DNA of 64,000 nucleotides from Acidimicrobiales bacterium (lineage in GTDB: Bacteria > Actinomycetota > Acidimicrobiia > Acidimicrobiales > Poriferisodalaceae): positions 434,001 to 498,000 of the forward strand of contig JAWKIQ010000003.1 of the NCBI GenBank assembly GCA_041394185.1. Reading direction: 5' to 3'. The translations under genes and the position numbers were made by a program. The notes beneath the pieces are model-generated. The model did not search any database, was not told the DNA's origin, and saw only the letters and a program-made list of their open reading frames with translations. Below, piece after piece: positions 1 through 7,722 of this stretch. Each line of letters begins with the position of its first letter. The stretch's first letter is position 1.

Positions 1-759
1 CGTCAGGAAGTCTCGGTAGACCGCCCCGAAGCTGTCGAGCCCGTCGCCGGTGCACGACCACTGGTATCCGTCTGCCCCGATCCAGTCGACCACATCGTCG
101 CCTGGATAGAACTCGGCGGCCTTGCCGGTCGTGAAGTGCCAGGTGGTCGGCGTCCAGACCCAGACGGCATTGTCGACGCCTTCCTGGTCGAAGATCGTCC
201 GGACGTGCTTCCAGACGCGGTGGTAAAGCGTTGGATCGTCGTGGTAGCCCCAGTTGCGTCCTTTGGCAGCGTCCATCTCCCAGAAGAAGCGAAGCAGGAA
301 GGTGACTTCGAGCTGCTTGGCGTCTCGGGCTCGTTCCCTGATCAGTTCGTCGTGTCGCCCGGCGAGGATGTCGTCGGCATGTGTGCCGTTCCAGGACACC
401 ATCGGCGTGCGTCCCTGCTCGATGTGCCAGGCGAGCCGATCCATCGCCCACGGTTTCGAGAACGAGAAGAACTCGTTGACGATGTCCAGGGGTCGCCCTA
501 TCGAGGCTTCGTGTGCCTCGACCGAGGCCCGACGATCTGCGTCGGTGAAGTCCCCTCTGGCCTCGACGTAGGCACCGACCAGCACACGATCGCCCGGGGG
601 TACGAGCGGCCCAAAAACGGTGCGACCCTGAACGGCCGCCGATGCTTGCGCCGATCTGGAATCGACGGCCAGCAGGAGCGCTGCTGTCAGCGTCACGACG
701 AGCGCGACCAACAACAGTCTGGGGTTGGAGCAGTGGTTGCGGGGGCGGCCGACGGCCAT
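1..759 (-). CDS. Secreted GH26-like glycoside hydrolase (C-terminus cut by window edge)
   Basis: The frame opens at an ATG at 759 and is still open at base 1, so about 253 N-terminal residues are present. A basic start followed by a long hydrophobic stretch (about residues 15-35, ending in a small-residue region) looks like a signal peptide. The mature part aligns over its length with the lipoprotein at 34055-35113: shared blocks are VSWNGT, FFWEMDAAKGRNW, YPGDD.VDWI.ADGYQW. In glycoside hydrolase family 26 (beta-mannanases and relatives) the Glu of the (H/W)EMxG-type block is the acid/base; here it is residue 161 in FWEMD. The nucleophile Glu expected near the C-terminus lies outside the window. 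Substrate is unknown; an exported polysaccharide-cleaving enzyme is inferred. Good match to family fold, weak on specificity. Confidence 0.75.
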   Translation of the reverse strand, partial: MAVGRPRNHCSNPRLLLVALVVTLTAALLLAVDSRSAQASAAVQGRTVFGPLVPPGDRVLVGAYVEARGDFTDADRRASVEAHEASIGRPLDIVNEFFSFSKPWAMDRLAWHIEQGRTPMVSWNGTHADDILAGRHDELIRERARDAKQLEVTFLLRFFWEMDAAKGRNWGYHDDPTLYHRVWKHVRTIFDQEGVDNAVWVWTPTTWHFTTGKAAEFYPGDDVVDWIGADGYQWSCTGDGLDSFGAVYRDFLT

Positions 760-905
760 GATCGTGTTCCTCTCGACGTGCCCGCGCCTTGGGGAACTGC
801 GGCTCGCCACCCGCCGAGGTGATGCCGCTGTCGAGAGATGTCGTCACGACCCGTGGGTCGCTGAAGTGGTTGTGTTGGACAAGTTGCGCCGCGCTGGGCG
901 CGGGT

Positions 906-1631
906 CTAGTCGAGGCCCAGCAGAAGCTTGAGATCCAGCAGCGACTCGAGGACGGGAACTCCGGGAGGAACCGGGGCGGCGTCGAGGGCCCACTGGTGCT
1001 GCGAAGGCACCCATGCGGCTCTGGCTCCGGCCTCCAGCACCGGAGCCACGTCGCTGGGAATCGAGTTTCCGACCATCGCAATGGTCGACGGCTCGACTCC
1101 CCAGGATTCGAATAGGCCGCAGTAAGTGCGGTGATCCTTCTCGCTGACGATCGCGACGTGTTCGAACCGATCGGCCAGCCCAGAAGCTGCCAGCTTCGCC
1201 TCTTGATGGAACAGATCGCCCTTGGTGACAACCGCCAGCGGCATGGTTCCGTGAAGCAGGTCCAGAACCTCCACCACACCGGGCAGCAGGTCGATCGGGT
1301 GTGTCATCAGCTCGCGGACCAGGCCGAGCATGGCGCTTATGTCGGCTGACGAAACGGCTCCGTCGGTCACCTCGATGGCCGTCTCGATAAGCGACAGACC
1401 AAAACCCTTGACCCCATAGCCGAAGACTTCGAGGTTGCGGCGCTCGGTCGCCAGCAGCCGCTCATCCAGCACACGAGGAGCCACATAGGACGACAGGAGA
1501 TCTCTGACGCGTTGTTGAACGCCGGCGAAGTAGCGCTCGTGGTGCCAGAGCGTGTCGTCGGCGTCGAACGCGAGAATGCTCACATCGGCCCATCGGCCGA
1601 CGTGATCTACGAGGTGGTCAGGAGACTCCAC
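906..1631 (-). CDS. HAD-superfamily hydrolase (phosphatase)
   Basis: Protein of 241 aa with the haloacid dehalogenase motifs in order: motif I AFDADDTLW (about residues 21-29) with the nucleophile and acid/base aspartates, motif II VVTKGD (about 136-141), a motif III lysine just after (SEKDH region), and motif IV GNSIPSDV (about 190) for magnesium binding. A helical cap domain lies between motifs I and II. This is the layout of YigB/phosphoglycolate-phosphatase-like enzymes acting on small phosphorylated metabolites; the substrate cannot be told. The GTG start at 1631 is supported by a GGGAGG ribosome site 6-7 bases upstream. It lies between a CBS protein and the GH26-like gene, all on the minus strand. 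Confidence 0.85.
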   Translation of the reverse strand: MESPDHLVDHVGRWADVSILAFDADDTLWHHERYFAGVQQRVRDLLSSYVAPRVLDERLLATERRNLEVFGYGVKGFGLSLIETAIEVTDGAVSSADISAMLGLVRELMTHPIDLLPGVVEVLDLLHGTMPLAVVTKGDLFHQEAKLAASGLADRFEHVAIVSEKDHRTYCGLFESWGVEPSTIAMVGNSIPSDVAPVLEAGARAAWVPSQHQWALDAAPVPPGVPVLESLLDLKLLLGLD

Positions 1632-1655
1632 GGTCGGCCTCCCGGACTCGCAGGT

Positions 1656-2087
1656 TCAGTGTCCGGATATGTAGCTCTCGAGATGCTCTTTCTCGTTCTC
1701 GAGTTCCCCGACCCTGGCGTTGACGACATCGCCGATCGACACGACGCCGATCAACCGACCCTGATCCACGACAGGCACGTGCCTGAAGCGGCTTCTGGTC
1801 ATCAGCGACATCAGCTCTTCGCTGGTCGCCTCGATGTCGCACGTGATGACCGTCGAGGTCATGATCTGCGAAACCGGGGTGGCCAGCAGATCGGGCCCGT
1901 GACTCGCCAGCGAGCGCACGATGTCGCGCTCGGAGACGATGCCCGAGATGGTCGAGCCGTCGCCCGAAACCACCAGAGCGCCCACCCCACGGGCCGCGAG
2001 CTCGGCGATCACCTCCGCGACCGTGCTGTCCGGCCGGGCCGTGAAGACCTCGCCACCTTTGCGTCGGAGTATCTGACTGATGAGCAT
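1656..2087 (-). CDS. Tandem CBS-domain protein
   Basis: About 143 aa made almost wholly of two CBS domains. The first covers roughly residues 5-65, ending in GIVSERDIVR; the second roughly 72-130, with RFRHVPVVD and LIGVVSIGDVV. Stand-alone CBS pairs of this length bind adenine nucleotides or similar ligands and act as small cytoplasmic sensors; the mycobacterial Hrp1 family is a close analogue in layout. No effector domain is attached. A G-run (AGGGGGG) sits directly before an ATG at 2093 and six bases before the ATG at 2087, so the inner start is preferred; the alternative adds two residues. No partner is evident among its neighbours. Confidence 0.85.
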   Translation of the reverse strand: MLISQILRRKGGEVFTARPDSTVAEVIAELAARGVGALVVSGDGSTISGIVSERDIVRSLASHGPDLLATPVSQIMTSTVITCDIEATSEELMSLMTRSRFRHVPVVDQGRLIGVVSIGDVVNARVGELENEKEHLESYISGH

Positions 2088-2153
2088 GCTCATCCCCCCT
2101 TTGCGGTGAAGGCCAGCTTCTCACACCCGCGGAACGATTGCTGGGGCACACGG

Positions 2154-3518
2154 TCACGCAAGGTCCCAGAACTCGTCCACCACGCCCAGCCACAGGCCGG
2201 TCGTCAGAGCCAGCGACTCGATGTCGACCCGCTCGTTTCGGCCGTGGAACCTCGACGCGAAGTCCTCGTAGCGGCATCGGAGGCTGAACAGCCCGGCGCC
2301 ATAACACTGCGCTCCCTTTGCTCGATAAAAGCGCGAATCGGTTCCGCCGGTGGTCATGGTCGGCACCAACGCTGCTTGTGGGTAGCGACGACGGGCCACT
2401 CGCGAAAGTGCCTCCCACATCGGGGTGTCGGTGGACGACGCCGTCGACGGGTCGTCGTGGATCGAACGGATCTCGACCTCGTCGAACAACTCGCCCAGGG
2501 CAGCTCGCAGGTGGGCATCGACCTCGGCCCTGTTCTCGCCTGGAACCGTTCGGATGTCGACATCTATGACGACCTCGTCGGGGATCGTGTTCGTCTTCGA
2601 ACCGCCGTGGATGACATTGGGCGAAAACGTCGTGTGTGTGCAGGCGTGAAGCCGCTTGGCTGTCGCAGGGTTGTCGATGGCAGCGATGGCGTCCCAAACG
2701 GTAAGCGGGTCCAGCAGAGCCGCCCTCTGTTGGCCTTCGAATCCCATCGCCTCGACCTGGCCGGCCCAAACGTCTGACAGAACCGAGCCCGGGCGGTAGG
2801 CAGCGAGGCGCCTGACGACCTCGGCCGCCTTCACCAGGGCGTTGTCGGCTCCGAAGGGCATCGAACCGTGGCCTGGTGTGCCCCTGACTGTCAGGCGCCG
2901 CCATGCGATGCCCTTCTCGGCGACGGTCACCGTGATACGTCCGACATGATCTCCCGATGTCCCGATGGGCGTGCCTCCAGACTCGGTCAACACATAGTCG
3001 GCGGCGATGGGTTCGTACTGGTTGTCGGTGAACCAGGCAGCCCCGTGTCGGCCACCTGCCTCCTCGTCGGCTACTGCGAAATAGATGAGGTCGCCCTTGG
3101 GGCGCCGGCCCGAGCGAGCGATGTGCCTGAAGGCCACCGCCATCGAAGAGGTCAGGTTCAACATGTCGACGGCGCCGCGCCCCCAGACCTCACCGTCGTG
3201 GATCTCGCCACCGAACGGGTCGTGCTGCCAGCCCTCGTCGGAGGCGGGGACAACGTCTGTGTGTCCCATCAGGCACACCGAGGGGGCGTCCGGATCGGTG
3301 CCTTCGATACGCGCGACCAGAGAGGACCTGCCCGGCGTCGGTTCCCATGTCTGGAACTCGACTCCCGGCCCGGCCAGGAACGACTGCAGCAGGTCGACAT
3401 TGCGGATCTCGTGGCCCGATTCGGCGCTGCCGTCATTGACGCAGCGGTTACGAATCATCGCCTGCAGCAACTCGACCGTCTGACCGGTCAGCTCGTCGTG
3501 AATACTCGGTTCGTTCAT
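2154..3518 (-). CDS. M20-family metallopeptidase/deacylase
   Basis: A 454-aa zinc-dependent hydrolase of the M20 (ArgE/DapE/carboxypeptidase G2) family. Visible metal-site motifs in order: GHTDVVP (about residues 77-83) with the first His, GRGAVDM (about 106-112) with the bridging Asp, ADEEAGG (about 143-149) with the catalytic Glu and metal Glu, and a C-terminal RFHGRNE with the last His. The central lid domain includes the GTPGHGSMP segment. Likely cleaves an N-acyl or dipeptide amide; substrate unknown. Its ATG shares one base with the stop codon of the upstream alaX-like gene (TGATG), so the two are probably translationally coupled. An in-frame opening continues far upstream, but it runs through alaX out of frame and is not coding. 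Confidence 0.9.
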   Translation of the reverse strand: MNEPSIHDELTGQTVELLQAMIRNRCVNDGSAESGHEIRNVDLLQSFLAGPGVEFQTWEPTPGRSSLVARIEGTDPDAPSVCLMGHTDVVPASDEGWQHDPFGGEIHDGEVWGRGAVDMLNLTSSMAVAFRHIARSGRRPKGDLIYFAVADEEAGGRHGAAWFTDNQYEPIAADYVLTESGGTPIGTSGDHVGRITVTVAEKGIAWRRLTVRGTPGHGSMPFGADNALVKAAEVVRRLAAYRPGSVLSDVWAGQVEAMGFEGQQRAALLDPLTVWDAIAAIDNPATAKRLHACTHTTFSPNVIHGGSKTNTIPDEVVIDVDIRTVPGENRAEVDAHLRAALGELFDEVEIRSIHDDPSTASSTDTPMWEALSRVARRRYPQAALVPTMTTGGTDSRFYRAKGAQCYGAGLFSLRCRYEDFASRFHGRNERVDIESLALTTGLWLGVVDEFWDLA

Positions 3519-4228
3519 CAGCTCAACCTGATCCTCAGTCGCTTGTTGCCCTTGCCTTTCGATTCGGTCTTGACCACTTCGAATCGCCCGACTTCGCCCG
3601 TCGATGCCACATGGGTTCCGCCGTCTGCCTGCTTGTCGAGCCCGACGATGTCGACCACCCGAATCGTGGTGACCGCCTCTGGAATCAGGTTCACCTTCGT
3701 GCGGATCAGGTCTGCGTCGGACAAGGCGTCGGACCGGTCGAGGAAAGACACCTCGATGGGTCTGTCGGCTGCGATCTCGTCGTTGACCAGTTGCTCGACC
3801 TCGCGGGCAAATCCTTCTGGCAAAGGGTCGAACTCGAAGTCCATGCGGGCCGACAGCGGCTCCATGTTGCCCCCGGTCACCGCGGTGCCCCAGCGATTCC
3901 AGATGACTCCGCACAAGATGTGCAAGGCGGTGTGCGTGCGCATCAGCTGATGCCTGCGTTGCCAGTCGATCTTGCCTGTCACCTGCTGACCGACTTCGGG
4001 AGCATCTCCATCGAGGGTGTGCCACACGGTCGGTCCAGCCTTGCGCACATCGACCACAGACGAAGCGCCCCCGTCCCACACCAGCCGGCCCAGATCGCAG
4101 GGTTGGCCACCGCCGGTCGCGTAGAACACCGTTCGGTCCAAGGCCACCTTGTCGCCGTCGACACCGATCACCTCGGCGACCATGTCGGTCTGATACGCGT
4201 CGGAAAGGAACAACAGCTCGGTTTGCAT
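3518..4228 (-). CDS. alaX: Alanyl-tRNA editing protein, AlaX family
   Basis: A 236-aa free-standing trans-editing domain related to the editing domain of alanyl-tRNA synthetase; such proteins deacylate Ser- or Gly-mischarged tRNA(Ala). The N-terminal part carries the beta-barrel typical of AlaX-M (GGQPCDLG at about residues 39-46), followed by the first zinc motif HxxxH (THTALH, about 98-103). The second motif, normally CxxxH in CGGTHV, reads DGGTHV here, so the cysteine ligand is an aspartate. The ATG at 4228 has an AGGAG site five bases upstream. The gene overlaps the M20 peptidase start by one base and lies 54 bases downstream of the RmlD-like gene. Confidence 0.88.
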   Translation of the reverse strand: MQTELLFLSDAYQTDMVAEVIGVDGDKVALDRTVFYATGGGQPCDLGRLVWDGGASSVVDVRKAGPTVWHTLDGDAPEVGQQVTGKIDWQRRHQLMRTHTALHILCGVIWNRWGTAVTGGNMEPLSARMDFEFDPLPEGFAREVEQLVNDEIAADRPIEVSFLDRSDALSDADLIRTKVNLIPEAVTTIRVVDIVGLDKQADGGTHVASTGEVGRFEVVKTESKGKGNKRLRIRLS

Positions 4229-4282
4229 CGGTCTCCTCTCGGGTGACCCGAACCCTAGTTTCCAGCAACGGGCCTGCGAGCG

Positions 4283-5083
4283 CTAGATGACGTCGGGGCT
4301 CCAGCCGAAAGCTCGCTCGAAGCGCAGCGACGAGATCAACACCTGTTTGGCCCTGTCGGCTCCGGGTGGGGTCGTTCCCCCTACCAACGGGGCTTCGACA
4401 CCAAGCCGAGCCGCCACCCGCTTGGCGATCTGCAGACGGCTGAGCGCCTGGGGGCCCGCCACATGCCACACACCGGCCACGCCGCTGGACGCGACGTCCA
4501 CCAGGGCGCGTGCCAGGTCTGTGGCCGTTACAGGAGCGCGCAACTCGTCGCGATAGAACACCACGTCCCCAGGGTTGGCTACGGCGTGCCGAACCAATGC
4601 CTCCTGCTCGCCGGGGCGTTGCGATGATCCGATGACCAGCGATGTACGAACCACGGCGGCGCCGCCATCGGCCTCCAAGACTGCGTGTTCTGCCCGCAGT
4701 TTGAGCTCGCCGTAGGCGCCGACCGGATCGGTCGGGTCGCTCTCGTGTCTCCAGTTGGGTGAACTCGAGAACACGACATCGGTGGAGACGTGGACGAACC
4801 TGACGCCGGCGTCAGCACAGCGCCGAGCGACTAGGCCCGGAGCCACCGCCGTGACCATGTCAGCCTGCGGACCGGTCTTGACGTAGGCCGCGTTGACGAC
4901 GATGTCAGCATCGATCGTGCTCAGGGCGGCATCGATCGAGGACAGATCGGCCAGGTCGATGAAGTGGTCTGAGGTCCGCGAAGCGCAAACCACATCGAAT
5001 CCGCGGCGCGCTGCCTCTGCTACCACCGCCGAGCCGACCAGCCCCGAACCACCGAGGACCAAGATTCGGGGGCGGCCGGTCAT
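4283..5083 (-). CDS. RmlD-like NAD(P)-dependent sugar reductase (SDR)
   Basis: A 266-aa extended short-chain dehydrogenase resembling dTDP-4-dehydrorhamnose reductase. The Rossmann glycine motif GGSGLVGS is at residues 10-17, VNAAYVK near 60 matches the NAAA/YT.VD region of RmlD, STDVVF near 96 precedes the catalytic Tyr-x-x-x-Lys seen as YGELKLRAE (about 121-129). RmlD enzymes reduce a nucleotide 4-keto-sugar in the cytoplasm. No other rhamnose genes are adjacent, so another sugar or a structural role is possible. The ATG at 5083 overlaps the stop of the upstream acyltransferase by four bases (ATGA), so both genes belong to one operon. Confidence 0.82.
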   Translation of the reverse strand: MTGRPRILVLGGSGLVGSAVVAEAARRGFDVVCASRTSDHFIDLADLSSIDAALSTIDADIVVNAAYVKTGPQADMVTAVAPGLVARRCADAGVRFVHVSTDVVFSSSPNWRHESDPTDPVGAYGELKLRAEHAVLEADGGAAVVRTSLVIGSSQRPGEQEALVRHAVANPGDVVFYRDELRAPVTATDLARALVDVASSGVAGVWHVAGPQALSRLQIAKRVAARLGVEAPLVGGTTPPGADRAKQVLISSLRFERAFGWSPDVI

Positions 5084-5724
5084 GTGGCCTTTGCCGACCA
5101 GCCCGAATCCGGATCGTGACGCCTTACGACTCGAGCCGGAACACCGGCAACGACGCAACGATCGGGTACCACTCCTCGCACGACCGAGTTGGCTGCGACC
5201 ACCACGTGCTCGCCGATCTGAGAACCGGGCAGCACCACCACCCCAGAGCCCAGCCACGACCCCCTACCGATGCTGACCGCAGCCTCGACGGGCAGCTGTC
5301 GGCCGATTGGCTCTTCGAGATCCTCGTACGTGTGGTTCTGGTCGGTTATGTAGACGTTGGTGCCGGTGAAGACGTCGTCGCCGATGTCGATCGAGAAATG
5401 GCCGACGATGCTGTTGTAGCGGCCGATCAGGCATCTGTTTCCGATGCGCACAACCGGATCGGTCACCATCTGCTGGCCTGGCAGCATTCCTGCGCTGATC
5501 GTCACATGGTCGGCGATCAGTGAGTCACTGCCGATGTGGATCCACCGTTCGCCATAGACGGTTCCGCCGGGGAATCCGATGTAGCTGCCATGGCCGAAGG
5601 CGCCGAACTGTCGCGCCTTGCGGTGGTTGGCTCCGATACCGCCGTGACGGCGGGCGAAATCCCACACGGCATTGATTGCCTCCGACACGATCCGGCCGCC
5701 CAAGCCGCTGCGATCGCCGATCAC
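5080..5724 (-). CDS. Left-handed beta-helix (hexapeptide) acyltransferase
   Basis: A 214-aa protein with repeated hexapeptides of the LbH fold: IGSDSLIADHVTI, VRIGNRCLIGRYNSIVG, DIGDDVFTGTNVYI, then SIGRGSWLGSGVVVLPGSQIG and VAANSVVRG. The DQNHTYED segment in the middle carries the His expected in the active site of maltose/galactoside O-acetyltransferase-like enzymes, and the C-terminal VVAGVPARVV is the usual CoA-binding end. Likely O- or N-acetylates a sugar, perhaps the product of the RmlD-like enzyme downstream. The start is GTG at 5724, overlapping the pafC stop by four bases (GTGA); its own stop overlaps the RmlD-like start by four. Confidence 0.85.
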   Translation of the reverse strand: MIGDRSGLGGRIVSEAINAVWDFARRHGGIGANHRKARQFGAFGHGSYIGFPGGTVYGERWIHIGSDSLIADHVTISAGMLPGQQMVTDPVVRIGNRCLIGRYNSIVGHFSIDIGDDVFTGTNVYITDQNHTYEDLEEPIGRQLPVEAAVSIGRGSWLGSGVVVLPGSQIGEHVVVAANSVVRGVVPDRCVVAGVPARVVRRHDPDSGWSAKAT

Positions 5725-6653
5725 CGATGGCGGCCGTACAGATCGAGAACTCGAGACGCTGCGTCGGAGCCGACGTTGCGCAGGTCTTCTGGAGCTATGA
5801 CCACAGCCGTCGGCCCGATCCTCAGCAACAGCCGTTCGAGGAAGACGTTGCCGGCAATGGGCATGGTCACCTGCAGAACGCCGTCGCCCAGGTCTTCGAC
5901 GCTGGAGGTCTCGTACGACTCGACCACCCAGCGCGCTGTCGACGGAATCCGCAGCGTCACCTCGACCCCATCACCACCCGGGCCCAGGCGTGGAGGATCC
6001 AACGGTTCGGTCGGCGCCTCGAAGACCTGCCCCGTGTTGGACATACCGTCTATCCGGTCGACCCGAAAGGTACGTAGCGCGCCGGCGCTGTGACACCAGG
6101 CGTGGACATACCAGTCGCCGTCGTGGTTCAACACACTGAGCGGATCGATCTGCCTGGTGGTGACCTCGTCGCGGTATGCCGTGTAGTAGTCGATCTCGAC
6201 TCGATGTCGGCTGGTGACTGCGTTCTGGAGATCGTCGATCAGCGGGGGCCGCTCGACGTCGACGGCGAGAGGACTCTGGTCGCCGAGAGTCGCCTCGAGC
6301 TTGTCCATAGCCGTCGCGAGCGAACCGGTCGAATCGCCCAGCACCGCCAGGGCAGCACGACCCGCGGCCAGCAGGCCGAATCCCTCCTGAGGCCCCAGGC
6401 GCAGCGGACGTCCCAACATGGCACCAGGTTCGACGATCACCCGGTCGTCGTCGACGATGATGCCGAGTGTGTTGTCGGGCCCATAGGGCGGAATCTCACA
6501 GCACTGAACCAACGACAGGTCGGCCAGGACATCTCCCTCGGGAATTCCGAAGTGATCGGCGATCTCGCCGATTGTCGCACCATCTCGTTCGACCACCCAC
6601 GGGACCACCACCAAGAGGCGGGCCAACCGGACCTCGGCAGGAGGACGCGCCAT
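5721..6653 (-). CDS. pafC: PafC-like WYL transcriptional regulator
   Basis: A 310-aa protein with an N-terminal winged helix (RLARLLVVVPWVVERDG, about residues 9-25, then IGEIADHFGI), a central WYL domain (VEIDYYTAYRDEVTTR to DGDWYVHAWCHSAGALR, about 150-195) and a C-terminal WCX region. In mycobacteria PafB and PafC form a heterodimer that activates the RecA/LexA-independent DNA damage response after sensing single-stranded DNA. The order PafB then PafC, with a one-base overlap, matches that system. No proteasome or pup genes are present in the window. The ATG start at 6653 sits on the pafB stop (TGATG). Confidence 0.87.
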   Translation of the reverse strand: MARPPAEVRLARLLVVVPWVVERDGATIGEIADHFGIPEGDVLADLSLVQCCEIPPYGPDNTLGIIVDDDRVIVEPGAMLGRPLRLGPQEGFGLLAAGRAALAVLGDSTGSLATAMDKLEATLGDQSPLAVDVERPPLIDDLQNAVTSRHRVEIDYYTAYRDEVTTRQIDPLSVLNHDGDWYVHAWCHSAGALRTFRVDRIDGMSNTGQVFEAPTEPLDPPRLGPGGDGVEVTLRIPSTARWVVESYETSSVEDLGDGVLQVTMPIAGNVFLERLLLRIGPTAVVIAPEDLRNVGSDAASRVLDLYGRHR

Positions 6654-7567
6654 CAGCCGACCCCCGCAATCGCCTCTAGCCAGGACACGATGTCATCACG
6701 AAGCTCGCTGGGTTCCAGAACCTCGGCGTGGTGTCTAAGGCCCAGCACCCACGACCTGAACGCGTTTCGATTGCGAACCAACACCTCGACCACTACCGAG
6801 CCATCGTCGCGGCGCTCGAGCACACTCTCGACACCGCGCAGTCGCACGATTCGTGCCGCCGTCGCCTGGTCGATCCAGACCGAAGCACTGACGACCTCTC
6901 CCTCGCCGATGAGCATTGGGTCGCGGGGCATCGCAGTGCCCGGGTCGAATTCGCCGGCGATCTCGTAGCTTCCCGCGCGGCCGACACGAACCGTGCCCGC
7001 GATGCGGTCGATGCGAAACGTCTTGACGACATCGGCGTCTCGTCCGCTGAGGTACCAGTTCCCCTCCCGGTAGAACAGGCCCAGGCCCTCGACTGTTCGG
7101 CTCTTGCCCGAGTAGTCGAATACCAGAGGGGCCCGATCGCGAATGGCGGAATGAACAACGGGCAACTGGTCCAGTGAGGGCAGTTCTGCAACCACCATGG
7201 GCGGAGCCGAGATCGTGCCGCCGATCTTGGCGATCGCCTGATCGTCCCAACTCTCGTCCAGACGCACCACAGACGCCGCCAGCTGCAACGCGAGCTGTTC
7301 AGCTTCGTCGAGCCCAAGGTCGGCGAGGAAGTAATCGTCGGGCTCGATGGTGTAGCGGGTGGTGCCCGTCGCAGGATCCATGGGCGTTCGGATCGTCACC
7401 CCCAAAGACCTGAGTACCGCCTTGTCGCGTTCGAACGACTTGCGCGATGCCTCTTCCCGGTCTGGGTACAGGCCGCCGTGTTCGACGATCTGTTCGAACG
7501 TCACCGGCTGCTCGGTATCGAGCAGAAGCATCAGTAGTTCTGTGATCCGCTCGACCCGATCCGCCAC
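6653..7567 (-). CDS. pafB: PafB-like WYL transcriptional regulator
   Basis: A 304-aa WYL-family protein, first gene of the overlapping minus-strand run. It starts with RVERITELLMLLLDTEQPVT and a RKSFERDKAVLRSLG block (about residues 40-54) that is typical of PafB winged-helix domains. The WYL domain lies near residues 135-180 (LVFDYSGKSRTVE, NWYLSGRDADVVKTFRIDRI). Together with PafC it should form the DNA-damage-response activator. The start is a GTG at 7567; an ATG at 7577 is out of frame. The divergent CAP gene starts at 7723, leaving a 155-base shared regulatory region with the inverted repeat at 7668-7683. Confidence 0.87.
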   Translation of the reverse strand: MADRVERITELLMLLLDTEQPVTFEQIVEHGGLYPDREEASRKSFERDKAVLRSLGVTIRTPMDPATGTTRYTIEPDDYFLADLGLDEAEQLALQLAASVVRLDESWDDQAIAKIGGTISAPPMVVAELPSLDQLPVVHSAIRDRAPLVFDYSGKSRTVEGLGLFYREGNWYLSGRDADVVKTFRIDRIAGTVRVGRAGSYEIAGEFDPGTAMPRDPMLIGEGEVVSASVWIDQATAARIVRLRGVESVLERRDDGSVVVEVLVRNRNAFRSWVLGLRHHAEVLEPSELRDDIVSWLEAIAGVG

Positions 7568-7667
7568 AGGTCGACATGGTAGAGGTCCACCGGCGCTCCC
7601 GGGCCAGAGAAGGACCGACTGAAAATCTCATCAAACTTCTTGGTTTCGTCACGAGCGTTGCTCTATT

Positions 7668-7683
7668 GTTACGGTTTCGTAAC
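7668..7683. promoter_or_regulatory. Inverted repeat in divergent pafB / CAP-gene promoter region
   Basis: The sequence gttacg-gttt-cgtaac is a perfect 6-base inverted repeat with a 4-base spacer, set in an AT-rich patch 40 bases before the CAP gene start and 100 bases before pafB. It could be an operator or a small hairpin in the CAP-gene leader. No regulator can be assigned. Confidence 0.4.
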
Positions 7684-7722
7684 TGTGCGGGCGCAAGCGG
7701 GCGTTCCGACACGAGGTACCAC

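Noticed and set aside
847..860. cgaccc-gt-gggtcg inverted repeat upstream of the first GH26-like gene.
   Set aside because: Too short a spacer for a hairpin, and no supporting promoter context; could be chance in GC-rich DNA.
1618..2904. Minus-strand frame of over 420 codons in another frame than the CBS and M20 genes.
   Set aside because: It overlaps both well-supported genes, is Arg/Gly/Pro-rich, and has no domain.
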